A stretch of DNA of 64,000 bases from Minisyncoccus sp041650175 (lineage in GTDB: Bacteria > Patescibacteriota > Minisyncoccia > Minisyncoccales > Minisyncoccaceae): the NCBI GenBank assembly GCA_041650175.1, contig JBAZLS010000002.1:1-64000 (forward strand), read 5' to 3'. Below the pieces are notes generated by a model, which had not been told where the DNA came from, did not search any database, and worked only from the letters and a program-made list of their open reading frames with translations. Position 1 is the stretch's first letter; each line of letters opens with the position of its first letter. Made by a program: the position numbers and the translations under genes. Below, piece after piece: positions 33,391 through 42,152 of the stretch.

Positions 33391-34041
33391 ATGCAAACAA
33401 AGAAAATAACCGAAGACCAAGAAAAAATCAAAAAAGTTAAGAAAAAATTTAATATTGTTGTATCAGGAGCGGCAGTTATGGATATTTGTTGCGACAATAT
33501 AAAAGAATTAGCAAAAACGGTTGGTTCTGAAATCGCAAAAAAGGGTCATACTTTAGTTACAGGAGCAACAACAGGTGTTCCATATTTTGCTGCATTAGGA
33601 TGTCACGAAGTAGGAGGGGAGAACGTAGGTTTTTCTCCAGCTGAATCAAAGATTGACCATGTTAGGAGATACAAATTGCCAATAGACCCCTTTGACTTAA
33701 TCATTTATACCGGCTCTGATTATGTTGGAAGAAATATTATTATGACAAAATCGGCTGACGGAGTAATTATTATTTGTGGACGAACAGGAACTTTGCATGA
33801 ATTTGCAACAGCTGTTGAATGCGGCAAACCGGTCGCTATTTTGGAAAAATCAGGAGGAACTTCCGATAAAATAAAATTTATCTTGGATGAAAGCAAGAAA
33901 ATAAAATCTCCTATTGTTTTTGAGAGAGATCCGAAAGTGTTAGTTGAAAAACTATTAAAATTAGTCGAAGCAGATGATAAAAAAGCCGGCAGGATTTTGA
34001 ATGAAGCAAAAAAACCAAATAGAGATAGAAGATATAAATAA
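33391..34041 (+). CDS. LOG-family (SLOG, lysine-decarboxylase-like) nucleotide-binding protein
   Basis: 216 residues. 'NIVVSGAAVMDICCDNIKELAKTVGSEIAKKGHTLVTGATTGVPYFAA' is a Rossmann-like nucleotide fold. The family motif PGGxGTxxE appears as GRTGTLHE. LOG enzymes release the base from nucleoside 5'-monophosphates, but bacterial roles vary and the altered motif leaves the substrate open. The end overlaps the next frame only if a non-conserved start is used. Confidence 0.82.
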   Translation: MQTKKITEDQEKIKKVKKKFNIVVSGAAVMDICCDNIKELAKTVGSEIAKKGHTLVTGATTGVPYFAALGCHEVGGENVGFSPAESKIDHVRRYKLPIDPFDLIIYTGSDYVGRNIIMTKSADGVIIICGRTGTLHEFATAVECGKPVAILEKSGGTSDKIKFILDESKKIKSPIVFERDPKVLVEKLLKLVEADDKKAGRILNEAKKPNRDRRYK

Positions 34042-34048
34042 TAATTTT

Positions 34049-34468
34049 ATGGTTAAAAAAATATTATTATCCAAAAAGAAAACTACTAGTCCAAGCAAAG
34101 TAAAAAATAAAACTATAGTTAAAAAAACTGCAACAAAAAAGGTTGTAAAAAAACTAGTCAAGAAGGTTATTGTTTTAAAGCCAACTAAAAAATTAGTTAT
34201 TAAAAAAGAAGTAAAAGAAAAAAAGCTTGGTAAAGTTCTTCATTTCTACGATAAGATAAAAGTTCTTGTTATCAAGTTAAAAGATGATATTACTGTAGGA
34301 GATACAGTAAAAATAAAAGGAGGAAAAGAAACGAATTTCAAGCAAAAAATAGTTTCAATGGAAATCAATGGAGAAAAAATAAAAAAAGCCAAAAAAAATC
34401 AATGCATTGGTTTTAAAGTCAAAGAAAAAACTAGGCCTGGATATTGGGTCTATAAAGTTGAAGTCTAA
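34049..34468 (+). CDS. Basic protein with an EF-Tu domain-2-like beta barrel
   Basis: 139 residues from the ATG at 34049, 7 nt after the LOG stop. Residues 1-65 are a lysine/valine-rich basic tail ('KKVVKKLVKKVIVLKPTKK'). Residues 68-139 form a small barrel: 'LGKVLHFYDKIKVLVIKLKDDITVGDTVKIKGG', 'VSMEINGEKIKKAKKNQCIGFKVKEKTRPGYWVYKV', like domain 2 of translational GTPases and U32 peptidase C termini. There is no GTPase domain. The basic tail suggests nucleic-acid or ribosome binding (inference). Confidence 0.75.
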   Translation: MVKKILLSKKKTTSPSKVKNKTIVKKTATKKVVKKLVKKVIVLKPTKKLVIKKEVKEKKLGKVLHFYDKIKVLVIKLKDDITVGDTVKIKGGKETNFKQKIVSMEINGEKIKKAKKNQCIGFKVKEKTRPGYWVYKVEV

Positions 34469-34471
34469 AAA

Positions 34472-34498
34472 TGCCCAGCGGTAAGCTGGACTTTTTAT
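34472..34498 (+). terminator. Terminator after the barrel-protein gene
   Basis: CCAGC-GGTAA-GCTGG followed by ACTTTTTATTTT. Confidence 0.85.
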
Positions 34499-34542
34499 TT
34501 TAGTATTGTTATCTTTTGCTTATAAATATTATTTTCAAGATT

Positions 34543-35796
34543 ATGCAGTTTATTGCCGATTTCCATATACATTCAAAATATTCTAGAGCAACTAGCCCTA
34601 AAACAGATCTGCCAAACTTAGCAAAATGGGCAAAAATAAAAGGGATTGACTTGCTTGGTACAGGAGATTGTACTCATAATGAATGGCTTTGCCAGATACG
34701 AGATATTTTGGAACCAGCAGAGAGCGGGTTATACAAATTAAAATCAAAAGATAACGATGTTCGGTTTATTATAACAGGGGAAATAAGCTGTATTTATAAA
34801 AAGAAAGATAAAGTACGCAAGGTGCATATTTTAATCATAATGCCATCAATAGAAGCGGCAGAAAGATTGAACGAAAAACTTTTAGCAATAGGTGGCAATT
34901 TGAAATCTGATGGCAGGCCAATCCTTGGATTAGATGCAAAAGAGCTATTGAAAATATGTTTAGCGACAGATGATAGATGTTTGTTTGTTCCTGCACATTG
35001 TTTTACACCTTGGTTTGGAGTCTTTGGTTCTAAGTCCGGTTTCGATTCTTTAGAAGAATGTTTTGAAGAATTAACTCCGCATATTCTTGCTGTTGAATCT
35101 GGTCTCTCAGCTGACCCACCGATGATTTGGCGTATTCCTGATGGGAAAAATGTCGCCGTTGTTTCAAATAGCGATGCGCATAGCGGTGAGAAAATAGGCA
35201 GAGAAGCAAATGTTTTTGAAGCAGATTTTAGTTATGAAGGAATTTATGACGCAATTAAAACCAAAGATAATAAGAAATTCTTGTACACGATAGAATTTTA
35301 TCCAGAAGAAGGCAAATATCATTTTGATGGACATAGATCATGTAAACTGTCTTTAAGCCCAGAAGAATCTTATGAATATGGAGAAATATGTCCAATCTGT
35401 AATAAAAAAATGACAGTCGGGGTGTTGAATAGGGTAGCGAAAATTGCTAATAATCCCGAAGGTTATATTCCTAAAAACGCAATTCCATTCAAGAGACTAG
35501 TTCCACTGAAAGAAATAATAGCCGAATCATTAGGCTGCGGAGAAACAACCAAAAAAGCAATAACTGAATATGAAAAATTAATAAAAAGCTTTGGTTCAGA
35601 ATTTAATGTTTTATTAAATATTATAATTAGCGACTTAGCAAAAGTTTCAGGAGAAAAATTAGCGGACGGAATAAAGAGAATGAGAGAGGGGAGGATAAAC
35701 ATTATTCCTGGATATGATGGAGAATATGGAATAGTCAGTGTTTTTTCCGAACCAAAACCAAGAATTAATCCTATCCGCCAAGGAAAATTAATGTAG
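34543..35796 (+). CDS. Endonuclease Q (EndoQ)-like PHP nuclease
   Basis: 417 residues from the ATG giving MQFIADFHIHSKYSRATS. The PHP motifs are DFHIHSKYSRA, GTGDCTHNEW, 'ITGEIS', 'VPAHCFTPWFGVFGS' and 'NSDAHSGEKIG'. A zinc site follows ('SCKLSL...CPICNKKM'), then an HhH-like helical tail. EndoQ, known from Thermococcales and some bacteria, nicks DNA 5' of deaminated bases (uracil, hypoxanthine) and abasic sites. A second PHP repair enzyme, PolX, is 3.3 kb downstream. Confidence 0.88.
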   Translation: MQFIADFHIHSKYSRATSPKTDLPNLAKWAKIKGIDLLGTGDCTHNEWLCQIRDILEPAESGLYKLKSKDNDVRFIITGEISCIYKKKDKVRKVHILIIMPSIEAAERLNEKLLAIGGNLKSDGRPILGLDAKELLKICLATDDRCLFVPAHCFTPWFGVFGSKSGFDSLEECFEELTPHILAVESGLSADPPMIWRIPDGKNVAVVSNSDAHSGEKIGREANVFEADFSYEGIYDAIKTKDNKKFLYTIEFYPEEGKYHFDGHRSCKLSLSPEESYEYGEICPICNKKMTVGVLNRVAKIANNPEGYIPKNAIPFKRLVPLKEIIAESLGCGETTKKAITEYEKLIKSFGSEFNVLLNIIISDLAKVSGEKLADGIKRMREGRINIIPGYDGEYGIVSVFSEPKPRINPIRQGKLM

Positions 35797-35800
35797 TGTA

Positions 35801-36010
35801 TTGACAATTTCCCAAATATGGAAAAAACCAAATGATGTTAAAAAGAAATATAGAAATGCGAGTATTTTGAACAACAATAGGGTAGTTTTTAATATTAATG
35901 GTAATAAATATAGATTAGTTGTTTCTATAAAATATGAATTTGAATTAGTTTACATAAGATTTATTGGTACTCACGAAGAATATAATAATATAAACGCAGA
36001 AATAATATGA
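35801..36010 (+). pseudogene. higB: 5'-truncated HigB-type toxin
   Basis: The 69-codon frame (first possible start a TTG) matches HigB from about residue 30 to the end: 'WKKPNDVKKKYRNASILNNNRVVFNINGNKYRLVV', 'VYIRFIGTHEEYNNINAEII'. Full HigB is about 97 residues. The N-terminal helices are missing, and the EndoQ stop lies only a few bases upstream. The 3' end overlaps the antitoxin start (ATGA), as in intact higBA loci. Probably inactive unless the TTG-initiated form still folds. Confidence 0.72.
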
Positions 36011-36357
36011 ACGTTAAATTAATCAAAACAGAAAAAGATTATAAAGCAGCGTTGAAAAGAGCTGATAGTCTTTGGGATTCAAAATTAAACTCAAAAGATG
36101 GCGATGAATTAGAAGTATTAACTACCTTAATAGAGAAATATGAAAAGGATAATTTTGAAATTATAGCACCCGATCCAATAGAAGCGATTAAATTTCGCAT
36201 GGAACAATTAGGAATGGAGAAGAGTGATTTAGCTAAAATCATTGGAGCAAATAGAGCCTCTGAAGTTTTAAATAAAAAGAGACCACTATCGCTTGGCATT
36301 ATTAGGACATTATCTTCAGAATTAAAAATTCCAGCCGCATCATTAATCGGAAATTAA
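36007..36357 (+). CDS. higA: HigA-type antitoxin (XRE helix-turn-helix)
   Basis: 116 residues. 'DPIEAIKFRMEQLGMEKSDLAKIIGANRASEVLNKKRPLSLGIIRTLSSELKIPAASLIG' is the XRE/HigA DNA-binding domain. The N-terminal half is acidic and would wrap the toxin. It appears full length although its toxin partner is truncated. It probably represses its own promoter. Confidence 0.9.
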   Translation: MNVKLIKTEKDYKAALKRADSLWDSKLNSKDGDELEVLTTLIEKYEKDNFEIIAPDPIEAIKFRMEQLGMEKSDLAKIIGANRASEVLNKKRPLSLGIIRTLSSELKIPAASLIGN

Positions 36358-36383
36358 TTTAGTTAAATATGAATTTTTAATTT

Positions 36384-36412
36384 AAAAAGCACTCCAATAA
36401 GGAGCGCTTTTT
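36384..36412. terminator. Bidirectional terminator between higA and mltG
   Basis: AAAAAGCACTCC-AATAA-GGAGCGCTTTTT, one mismatch, A and T tracts on both sides. Confidence 0.85.
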
Positions 36413-36413
36413 C

Positions 36414-37445
36414 TTACAAGTGCTGTTGAGCTCTTTTGTGCTCTTCAAAAGTTTTACTAAAAATTGTTGTTCCGTCTTTAGCAGATAAATAGAATAGATA
36501 ATTATTGGCCGTTGGATAAATAGCAGCTTTTATACTGTCTAACGATGGATTACAGATCGGCCCCAATGGCAATCCTCTGTTTAGATATGTGTTGTAGGGA
36601 GAGTAAGTTTTGTTGTCAATTTTAGTTCCATCAGATTGTCCATATAGCGTAGTCGCATCAACCTGTAGCGCCATTCCAATTCTCATTCTATTTTGAAGTA
36701 CGCCAGAAACCATTTTTCTGTCATTTGTTCCTTTTACTTCTTTTTCTATTATCGAAGCAATTGTTACTATTTCAAAGATAGATTTTCCTTGCCTTTTTAT
36801 TTCATTTTTTAAGTCTTGAGTTAATTTTTCATCAAAATTCTTCAAAGATTTTTTTACTATATCTTCAACATTATCTTCACTAGTCAGATAATAAGTATCA
36901 GGATATAAATATCCTTCAAGTCCTAATGATTGAGGCTTGTCAGATAAGAAACTGAATTCTTTGGAAAAATCTTTTGGTTTATTAGTCTTATTTGAATAAT
37001 TCATAGCAGGAACTCCTGCTATGCTATAAAATTCTTCCGCATTAACAAGTTCCATTTTTTCTAATTCTAGAGCAATATCTTTCAGCGTCCATCCTTCTAC
37101 AATTGTTAATTTTCTTGCAGATGTTTTTCCGCTAGTAATAATTTCTATTATTTTATTAGCACTCATATTTTGAGCTAATAAATAATCGCCACTTTGTATA
37201 TCATTCTGCTTATTTTCTAAATATAGATTTATTAAAAATGTAAAATCATTAATAATAAATTTTTTATCTTCTAACCTTTGGGCTATTTCTTTTGCTCTTT
37301 CTCCGCTAGTAATAGTAAAGATTTTTTGTTCACTATTCCCAATATCAACCGCATTAAGGCTTGAGAAATAATAGCTAAATAAAAATATTCCTGCTGCAAA
37401 AACAAGAAAAATAAATCCAAAAATGCAAATTAATGTTTTTTTCAT
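36414..37445 (-). CDS. mltG: Endolytic murein transglycosylase MltG (YceG-like)
   Basis: 343 residues. One N-terminal membrane helix ('LICIFGFIFLVFAAGIFLFSYYF'), a LysM-like region ('FTITSGERAKEIAQRLEDKKFI', 'SGKTSARKLTIVEGWTLKDIALELE'), then the catalytic domain with 'ASIIEKEVKGTNDRKMVSGVLQNRMRIGMALQVDATTLYG' and 'YNTYLNRGLPLGPICNPSLDSIKAAIYP'. The catalytic Glu is in 'IIEKEV'. It cleaves nascent glycan strands and works with PBPs. Confidence 0.95.
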   Translation of the reverse strand: MKKTLICIFGFIFLVFAAGIFLFSYYFSSLNAVDIGNSEQKIFTITSGERAKEIAQRLEDKKFIINDFTFLINLYLENKQNDIQSGDYLLAQNMSANKIIEIITSGKTSARKLTIVEGWTLKDIALELEKMELVNAEEFYSIAGVPAMNYSNKTNKPKDFSKEFSFLSDKPQSLGLEGYLYPDTYYLTSEDNVEDIVKKSLKNFDEKLTQDLKNEIKRQGKSIFEIVTIASIIEKEVKGTNDRKMVSGVLQNRMRIGMALQVDATTLYGQSDGTKIDNKTYSPYNTYLNRGLPLGPICNPSLDSIKAAIYPTANNYLFYLSAKDGTTIFSKTFEEHKRAQQHL

Positions 37446-37524
37446 ATAAAATTATTTTATCTTGCAGATTGTTTGAAGTCAAATTATTCATGTTTTAGAA
37501 TTAAGATTTTATCAACATCAAAGT

Positions 37525-37552
37525 TGACAAAAAAAATATAGGGAATATAATT
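37525..37552 (+). promoter_or_regulatory. Promoter of the leader RNA before the GreA-like gene
   Basis: Consensus TTGACA, 16 bp, TATAAT. Confidence 0.75.
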
Positions 37553-37558
37553 AAAACA

Positions 37559-37735
37559 TAAGAACTAATATGCAATACCCAAGTATTACAACTAGATATG
37601 CAAAATGTATTTCCCAATCAATTTGGGCCTTATTCGTTTTGGTAACTACAGGAATACAAAGGGGGCGTTTAATATAGTTTTTATAAAACAAAAAACTAAA
37701 CACTAAGCAAGCCCCCTGATAAAAGGGGGCTTTTA
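37559..37735 (+). ncRNA. Structured leader RNA or small RNA upstream of the GreA-like gene
   Basis: About 175 nt. It contains a hairpin CCCAA-TCAA-TTTGGG and three complementary blocks: AGGGGGC (37660-37666), GCCCCCT (37711-37717) and AGGGGGC (37724-37730). The middle block can pair with either neighbour. The second choice gives a terminator-like hairpin enclosed by AAACTAAAC/GTTTAGTTT with a short T tract. Two short ORFs (35 codons from 37570; 15 codons ending YSFW from 37599) precede the switch. It could be an attenuator of the downstream gene or an independent RNA. Confidence 0.5.
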
Positions 37736-37822
37736 AGTTTAGTTTATAATCAGAGATCGTATAAATTTATTTGTTATAGCGCTGTATCAAATAATTATAT
37801 GCGAGTCAATAATAATAGTAAT

Positions 37823-38284
37823 ATGCAATACTTTATAACTAAGCAAAAACTAAAAGAATTAGAGCACGAACACGAGCATCTAAAGCAAATGATCAAAGAA
37901 GAAACCGCACGAGAGGTCCCAACCTTGCTTGAAAGCGGTGATCTTAATCCTGACTTCACTAGTTATGAAGAAGCTTTGGAGCAAAATCAGAATCGCCTTG
38001 AAGAGATAGAAAATATTCTAAAAAACCATCAAATCATTAAAAAACCGCCAAAAGAGGAAAGACATAAAGTTTTCCTTGGCGCCAGCGTTATTTTAAAAAA
38101 TGATAAACATAAGGCCGAATATAAGATAGTGGGAACGCTTGAAGCAAACCCTTTTGAAGGTAAAATTAGTGACGTATCTCCAGCTGGTAAAGCCTTTATT
38201 GGGAAAGCTGTTGGTGAGGTAGTCTCTGTTGGTCCAACGCAAGCTATCTATCAAATTTTGGAGATAAATTATGAAGACGCATAA
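37823..38284 (+). CDS. greA: GreA/GreB-family transcript elongation factor
   Basis: 153 residues from the ATG giving MQYFITKQKLKELEHE, which fits the family start ('MxYLTxEGLEKL'). The N-terminal coiled coil is followed by an FKBP-like domain ('FLGASVILKNDKHKAEYKIVGTLEANPFEGKISDVSPAGKAFIGKAVGEVV'). The acidic tip normally GDLSENAEY reads GDLNPDFTSY: the first catalytic Asp is kept, but Glu44 is replaced by Pro with an Asp beside it. Transcript-cleavage activity may be altered. Confidence 0.88.
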   Translation: MQYFITKQKLKELEHEHEHLKQMIKEETAREVPTLLESGDLNPDFTSYEEALEQNQNRLEEIENILKNHQIIKKPPKEERHKVFLGASVILKNDKHKAEYKIVGTLEANPFEGKISDVSPAGKAFIGKAVGEVVSVGPTQAIYQILEINYEDA

Positions 38285-38405
38285 AATAATTCTTTTAGTA
38301 GATATATAATAATACCTAGTTAACATGACTAGGTATTTATTTTTTCTTGATTATGATTCTCTTTTATATTAAAATAATAAAATAGATTCATTTTAAAAAC
38401 AAATA

Positions 38406-39062
38406 ATGACAAAGTTAAATAAAATTGTTAAATATTTAGTACTAGCTGATTTAGCTTTTTATAGCGGTTGGGGATTAGTAAGTCCGATATTTCCGCTTTT
38501 TATACAGCAAAATATTTCGACCGTTGGAATTGCAGGCGAAAGTGTAATTATTGCCAGTGTGGCTGCTGGAGTTTATTGGATTACAAAATCTCTTTTTCAG
38601 TATCCTATTGGATATTTTTTAGATAGTCAAAAAGGAGATAAGGATGACTATTTTTTCTTAGTGCTTGGAGTTGCAATTGCATCAATAATTCCATTGCTTT
38701 ATACTCAAGCCCAGTCTGCTTGGCATATTTATACACTCCAGTTTTTTTATGGAATAAGTATGGCAATGAATATTGCTGGATGGAGAGCTTTATTTACAAG
38801 GAGTATCGATGTGGGAAGAGAAGGAAGTCAATGGAGCTTAGACGATGCTTTATTAGGAATTGGTCAAGGAGTTTCAGGATTATTAAGCGGAATGTGCGTT
38901 GTATTTTTTGGTTTTAATATCACTTTTATGATTGCCACTCTTTTTGGACTTTTAAGCGTATCTCTTTTATTAAGATTGAGAAATAATATCAAAGGAGTCT
39001 TTGATGAAAATATTGTTGGCAATATAAAGGAAATTTTTACTGGAAAAGTTAATAAAGATTAA
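38406..39062 (+). CDS. Half-length MFS-type membrane transporter
   Basis: 218 residues with six membrane helices, equal to one half of an MFS protein. 'FYSGWGLVSPIFPLFIQQ' and the inter-helix 'SLFQYPIGYFLDSQKGDKDDY' resemble MFS helix 1 and motif A. The reading frame is intact and ends before polX, so this is not a broken gene. A homodimer could form a full transporter (inference). Substrate unknown. Confidence 0.75.
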   Translation: MTKLNKIVKYLVLADLAFYSGWGLVSPIFPLFIQQNISTVGIAGESVIIASVAAGVYWITKSLFQYPIGYFLDSQKGDKDDYFFLVLGVAIASIIPLLYTQAQSAWHIYTLQFFYGISMAMNIAGWRALFTRSIDVGREGSQWSLDDALLGIGQGVSGLLSGMCVVFFGFNITFMIATLFGLLSVSLLLRLRNNIKGVFDENIVGNIKEIFTGKVNKD

Positions 39063-39070
39063 TCATTTTT

Positions 39071-40819
39071 ATGATAAATCATGATTTGGCAAAATTACTT
39101 TTTGAAATAGGGGATCTTTTAGAGTTGCAAGAAGTTCCCTTTAAGCCAAGAGCCTATCATCAGGCTGCTATTACAATTGATGGATTGGAAGATAGCGTCC
39201 TTAATATCTATAATACCAATGGATTAAAGGGGTTAGAAGATATTCCAGGAATTGGAGAAAGCATCGGAACGAAAATAGAAGAATATTTGAATACTGGCAG
39301 AATTGCTTATTACGGGCAGTTAAAAAAGGAGTCGCCTATAGATTTTGAAGGATTGCACAGAGTAGAAGGATTAGGTGTCAAAAAGATAAAGCGCCTTTAC
39401 GATGAATTAGGTATCCGCAATCTAAAAGACCTCAAAGAGGCAGTAAAAAAACATAAAGTATCTCCAATTTTTGGATTTGGAGAAAAAACTGAACAGAATA
39501 TCGAAGAAGCAATGGAATTTTTGAAACAGTCAAAAGGGAGATTTTTGCTTAGGGAAATATTGGACGATATAGAAAAAATAGAAGATAAATTAAAAAAAAT
39601 AAAAGGTGTTATCAAAGTTTCAATAGCTGGATCTGTTAGACGAAAAAAAGAAACCATCGGAGATGTAGATTTTTTAGTAGGAGTAGCAGAAGATATTGAT
39701 CGATACTCGGTTGAAAGAATAATGAATACATTTGTTGCAATGGATGATGTCGTCAAGGTCGTTAGCAAAGGTGAGACTAGGTCATCAGTAAAAACAAAAC
39801 AAGGGCTTGATATGGATTTGCGTTTGATTCGAATAAGCTCTTTTGGCGCTGCTTTGCAATATTTTACGGGTTCAAAAGAACATAATATTGTAATGAGAAA
39901 AATTGCTATTAAGGAAAATCTCAAATTAAATGAATATGGCCTGTTTCGGAATGAGAAAAGAATAAAAGGGGAAACAGAAGAAGATATATATGAGCGATTA
40001 GGAATGATATGGATACCTCCAGAGTTGCGAGAGAATCAAGGAGAAATAGAACTTGCTAAAAATAATAAAATACCAAAATTATTAGAATTGTCCAATATTA
40101 AAGGCGATTTTCACTGCCATAGCGCCTGGGATGGAGGAGATTTATCTTTAAAGGAAATAATTGATGTTGCCATAAAAAGGAATTATGAGTATTTAGGCAT
40201 TAGCGATCATACCAAATCACTCAGAATAGAAAACGGACTTGACGAAGAAGGAATACTGAGACAAGGAAAAGAAATAGATAAGTTAAATGCAGAGTTAAAA
40301 AATAATAATATTAATTTTAGACTGCTTAAAGGTTCAGAGGTAGATATTTTAAAAAATGGGTCTCTTGATATTGAAGATAGGGTTTTAAAATTACTTGATT
40401 ATGTTTCAGTGAGCGTTCATAATAATTTTAAAATGTCCAAAACAGCAATGACAGATAGGATTTGCAGGGCAATAAGCAATCCTTACGTCAAAATACTTAA
40501 TCATCCAACTTCAAGAATTGCTGGGAAAAGAGATGGTTATGAGGTAGATATGGATGAAATATTCCGTCTGGCAAAAAAAAATAATATAGCCTTAGAAATT
40601 AACTCGTATCGAGCAGATTTGAGCAGCCAAGATGCTCATAGAGCAAAAGATTTAAACATAATGCTGACAATCGGCAGCGATGCTCATACTCAAAGAGAAT
40701 TCAAGGATATTCGATATGGAGTATATCAAGCCAAGAGAGGTTGGATTGAAAAAAAGAATATTATAAATACAATGACTTTTGAAAAGCTAAAAAAATATTG
40801 GAATTTAAAAATAAATTAA
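39071..40819 (+). CDS. polX: DNA polymerase X family protein with PHP domain
   Basis: 582 residues. HhH regions ('LEDIPGIGESIGTKIEEYL', 'LHRVEGLGVKKIKRLYDELGI'), a nucleotidyltransferase palm ('SIAGSVRRKKETIGDVDFLVG' with the DVD metal-binding pair, 'GLDMDLRLIRISSFGAALQYFTGS'), and a C-terminal PHP domain ('KGDFHCHSAWDGGD', 'ISDHTKSLRIENGL', 'LKGSEVDIL', 'IGSDAHT'). It fills gaps and trims ends in base-excision repair. Its stop overlaps the next start (TAATG). Confidence 0.95.
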   Translation: MINHDLAKLLFEIGDLLELQEVPFKPRAYHQAAITIDGLEDSVLNIYNTNGLKGLEDIPGIGESIGTKIEEYLNTGRIAYYGQLKKESPIDFEGLHRVEGLGVKKIKRLYDELGIRNLKDLKEAVKKHKVSPIFGFGEKTEQNIEEAMEFLKQSKGRFLLREILDDIEKIEDKLKKIKGVIKVSIAGSVRRKKETIGDVDFLVGVAEDIDRYSVERIMNTFVAMDDVVKVVSKGETRSSVKTKQGLDMDLRLIRISSFGAALQYFTGSKEHNIVMRKIAIKENLKLNEYGLFRNEKRIKGETEEDIYERLGMIWIPPELRENQGEIELAKNNKIPKLLELSNIKGDFHCHSAWDGGDLSLKEIIDVAIKRNYEYLGISDHTKSLRIENGLDEEGILRQGKEIDKLNAELKNNNINFRLLKGSEVDILKNGSLDIEDRVLKLLDYVSVSVHNNFKMSKTAMTDRICRAISNPYVKILNHPTSRIAGKRDGYEVDMDEIFRLAKKNNIALEINSYRADLSSQDAHRAKDLNIMLTIGSDAHTQREFKDIRYGVYQAKRGWIEKKNIINTMTFEKLKKYWNLKIN

Positions 40820-41736
40820 TGAAAAAACAAATTAAATGTTTATCTTTATTATCAGGAGGTCTTGATTCTATATTAGCAATTAAAATTCTTGAAATGAATG
40901 GTGTTAAAGTCCAGCCGATTTCTTTTACTTCGTATTTTTTTAATTCAAAATCGGCTGAAAAAGCTTGCAAAAGTTTAGGATTGAAATTGAGGGTAGAGGA
41001 TATTTCAGAAAAACATTTAAAAATGGTCAAAAACCCAAAGCACGGACATGGCAGTGCCTGTAATCCTTGTATTGATTGTCACTTGATGATGCTTAAGGAA
41101 GCAAAAAAAATAATGGAAGCAGAAGGGTATGATTTTATTGCAACAGGTGAAGTAGTTGGACAAAGGCCAATGTCTCAGAATAGGAATGCATTAACTGTTA
41201 TTGAAAAAGAAACAGGACTTGCAGGTAGAATCGTAAGGCCGCTATGTCTAAAAGTTCTAGACGAGACAGAGGCAGAAAAAAAAGGTCTTATAAATCGAAA
41301 TGGTTTTTATGATATTTCAGGACGATCAAGAACAAGACAAATAGAGCTTGCGAAAAAATTTGGCATAGCAGATTATCCATCTCCAGCCGGAGGATGTATT
41401 TTGACTGAATCAGCCTATGGGAAATTACTTTTTAATCTATTCAAATTAAATTCAAAAGCAGACGGAAATGATTGCTTGATTATGAGACAGGGCCGGGTAT
41501 TTTTTAAAAATAATTTATTAATTATTGTTGCAAGAAATCATAATGAATGCTTAGCCTTAGAAAAAATCCGCAAAAAAACAGATATTGTTTTAAAACCAGA
41601 AAATTTTATGGGGCCAGTTGTTGTTTTAAGAGCATTTAAAAAAACATCCAAGGAAGAAATTATTGAAATTGGAATAGAGTATATTTTAGAATATTCAAAA
41701 AACGTTCCAAATGATTTTGTAATCGAACTAGTTTAA
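40819..41736 (+). CDS. ThiI/MnmA-like PP-loop tRNA-thiolation family protein
   Basis: 306 residues from the ATG overlapping the polX stop. The PP-loop is LLSGGLDSILA, then 'HGHGSACNPCIDCHLMMLKEAKKIMEAEGYDFIATGEVVGQRPMSQNRNAL', 'IVRPLCLKVLDETEAEKKGLI' and 'DYPSPAGGCILTE'. This matches the DUF814/ThiI-domain family annotated as tRNA 4-thiouridine or 2-thiouridine synthase-like. Paired Cys (CNPCIDC) may transfer sulfur or bind a cluster. The exact modified base is not known. Confidence 0.82.
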   Translation: MKKQIKCLSLLSGGLDSILAIKILEMNGVKVQPISFTSYFFNSKSAEKACKSLGLKLRVEDISEKHLKMVKNPKHGHGSACNPCIDCHLMMLKEAKKIMEAEGYDFIATGEVVGQRPMSQNRNALTVIEKETGLAGRIVRPLCLKVLDETEAEKKGLINRNGFYDISGRSRTRQIELAKKFGIADYPSPAGGCILTESAYGKLLFNLFKLNSKADGNDCLIMRQGRVFFKNNLLIIVARNHNECLALEKIRKKTDIVLKPENFMGPVVVLRAFKKTSKEEIIEIGIEYILEYSKNVPNDFVIELV

Positions 41737-41769
41737 TTTTTTATAAAGAGATGCAAAACATTTCTTTAT

Positions 41770-41791
41770 AAAAAAAGATGCTTTTGCATCT
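41770..41791 (-). terminator. Terminator of the 105-aa gene
   Basis: AGATGC-TTTT-GCATCT followed on the minus strand by TTTTTT. A second hairpin (TTTATAAAGA/TCTTTATAAA) just upstream may serve the plus-strand gene. Confidence 0.7.
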
Positions 41792-42107
41792 AAAATTTTG
41801 AAGGGGGGATAGCCCTAAATTCGACCCTTCCAAAAATTTCTCCATCAGATTTGTATGATTCAATCACACAATCAAGTAAGCCATTAGGATTTTCCGAAAG
41901 CATAACATTAGCTTTTCTTTTCGTCGTATCTATTCCTAATTTTTTAAAGATATCAGAATCTCCTGAAAAACGGAATATTTCTGTTTTTTGATTAAAAGTT
42001 GAGAGTTCTCCAACTTCATCCGATCGGACATAGAAGAGCAAATAGCTCATGCCTTGCCCATTTTCCCCTTGTATTCCTAAAATACAATAAGGCTTTACAT
42101 TTGTCAT
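41790..42107 (-). CDS. Unknown protein (105 aa)
   Basis: Soluble, beta-rich looking, with 'YCILGIQGENGQGMSYLLFYVRSDEVGELSTF' and 'ANVMLSENPNGLLDCVIESYKSDGEIFGRVEFRAIPP'. No family recognised. It lies alone between two terminators. Confidence 0.6.
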   Translation of the reverse strand: MTNVKPYCILGIQGENGQGMSYLLFYVRSDEVGELSTFNQKTEIFRFSGDSDIFKKLGIDTTKRKANVMLSENPNGLLDCVIESYKSDGEIFGRVEFRAIPPSKF

Positions 42108-42152
42108 AATTTACCTTTTTGACAATAGCATTAAAATTTAAAATGTCAACTA

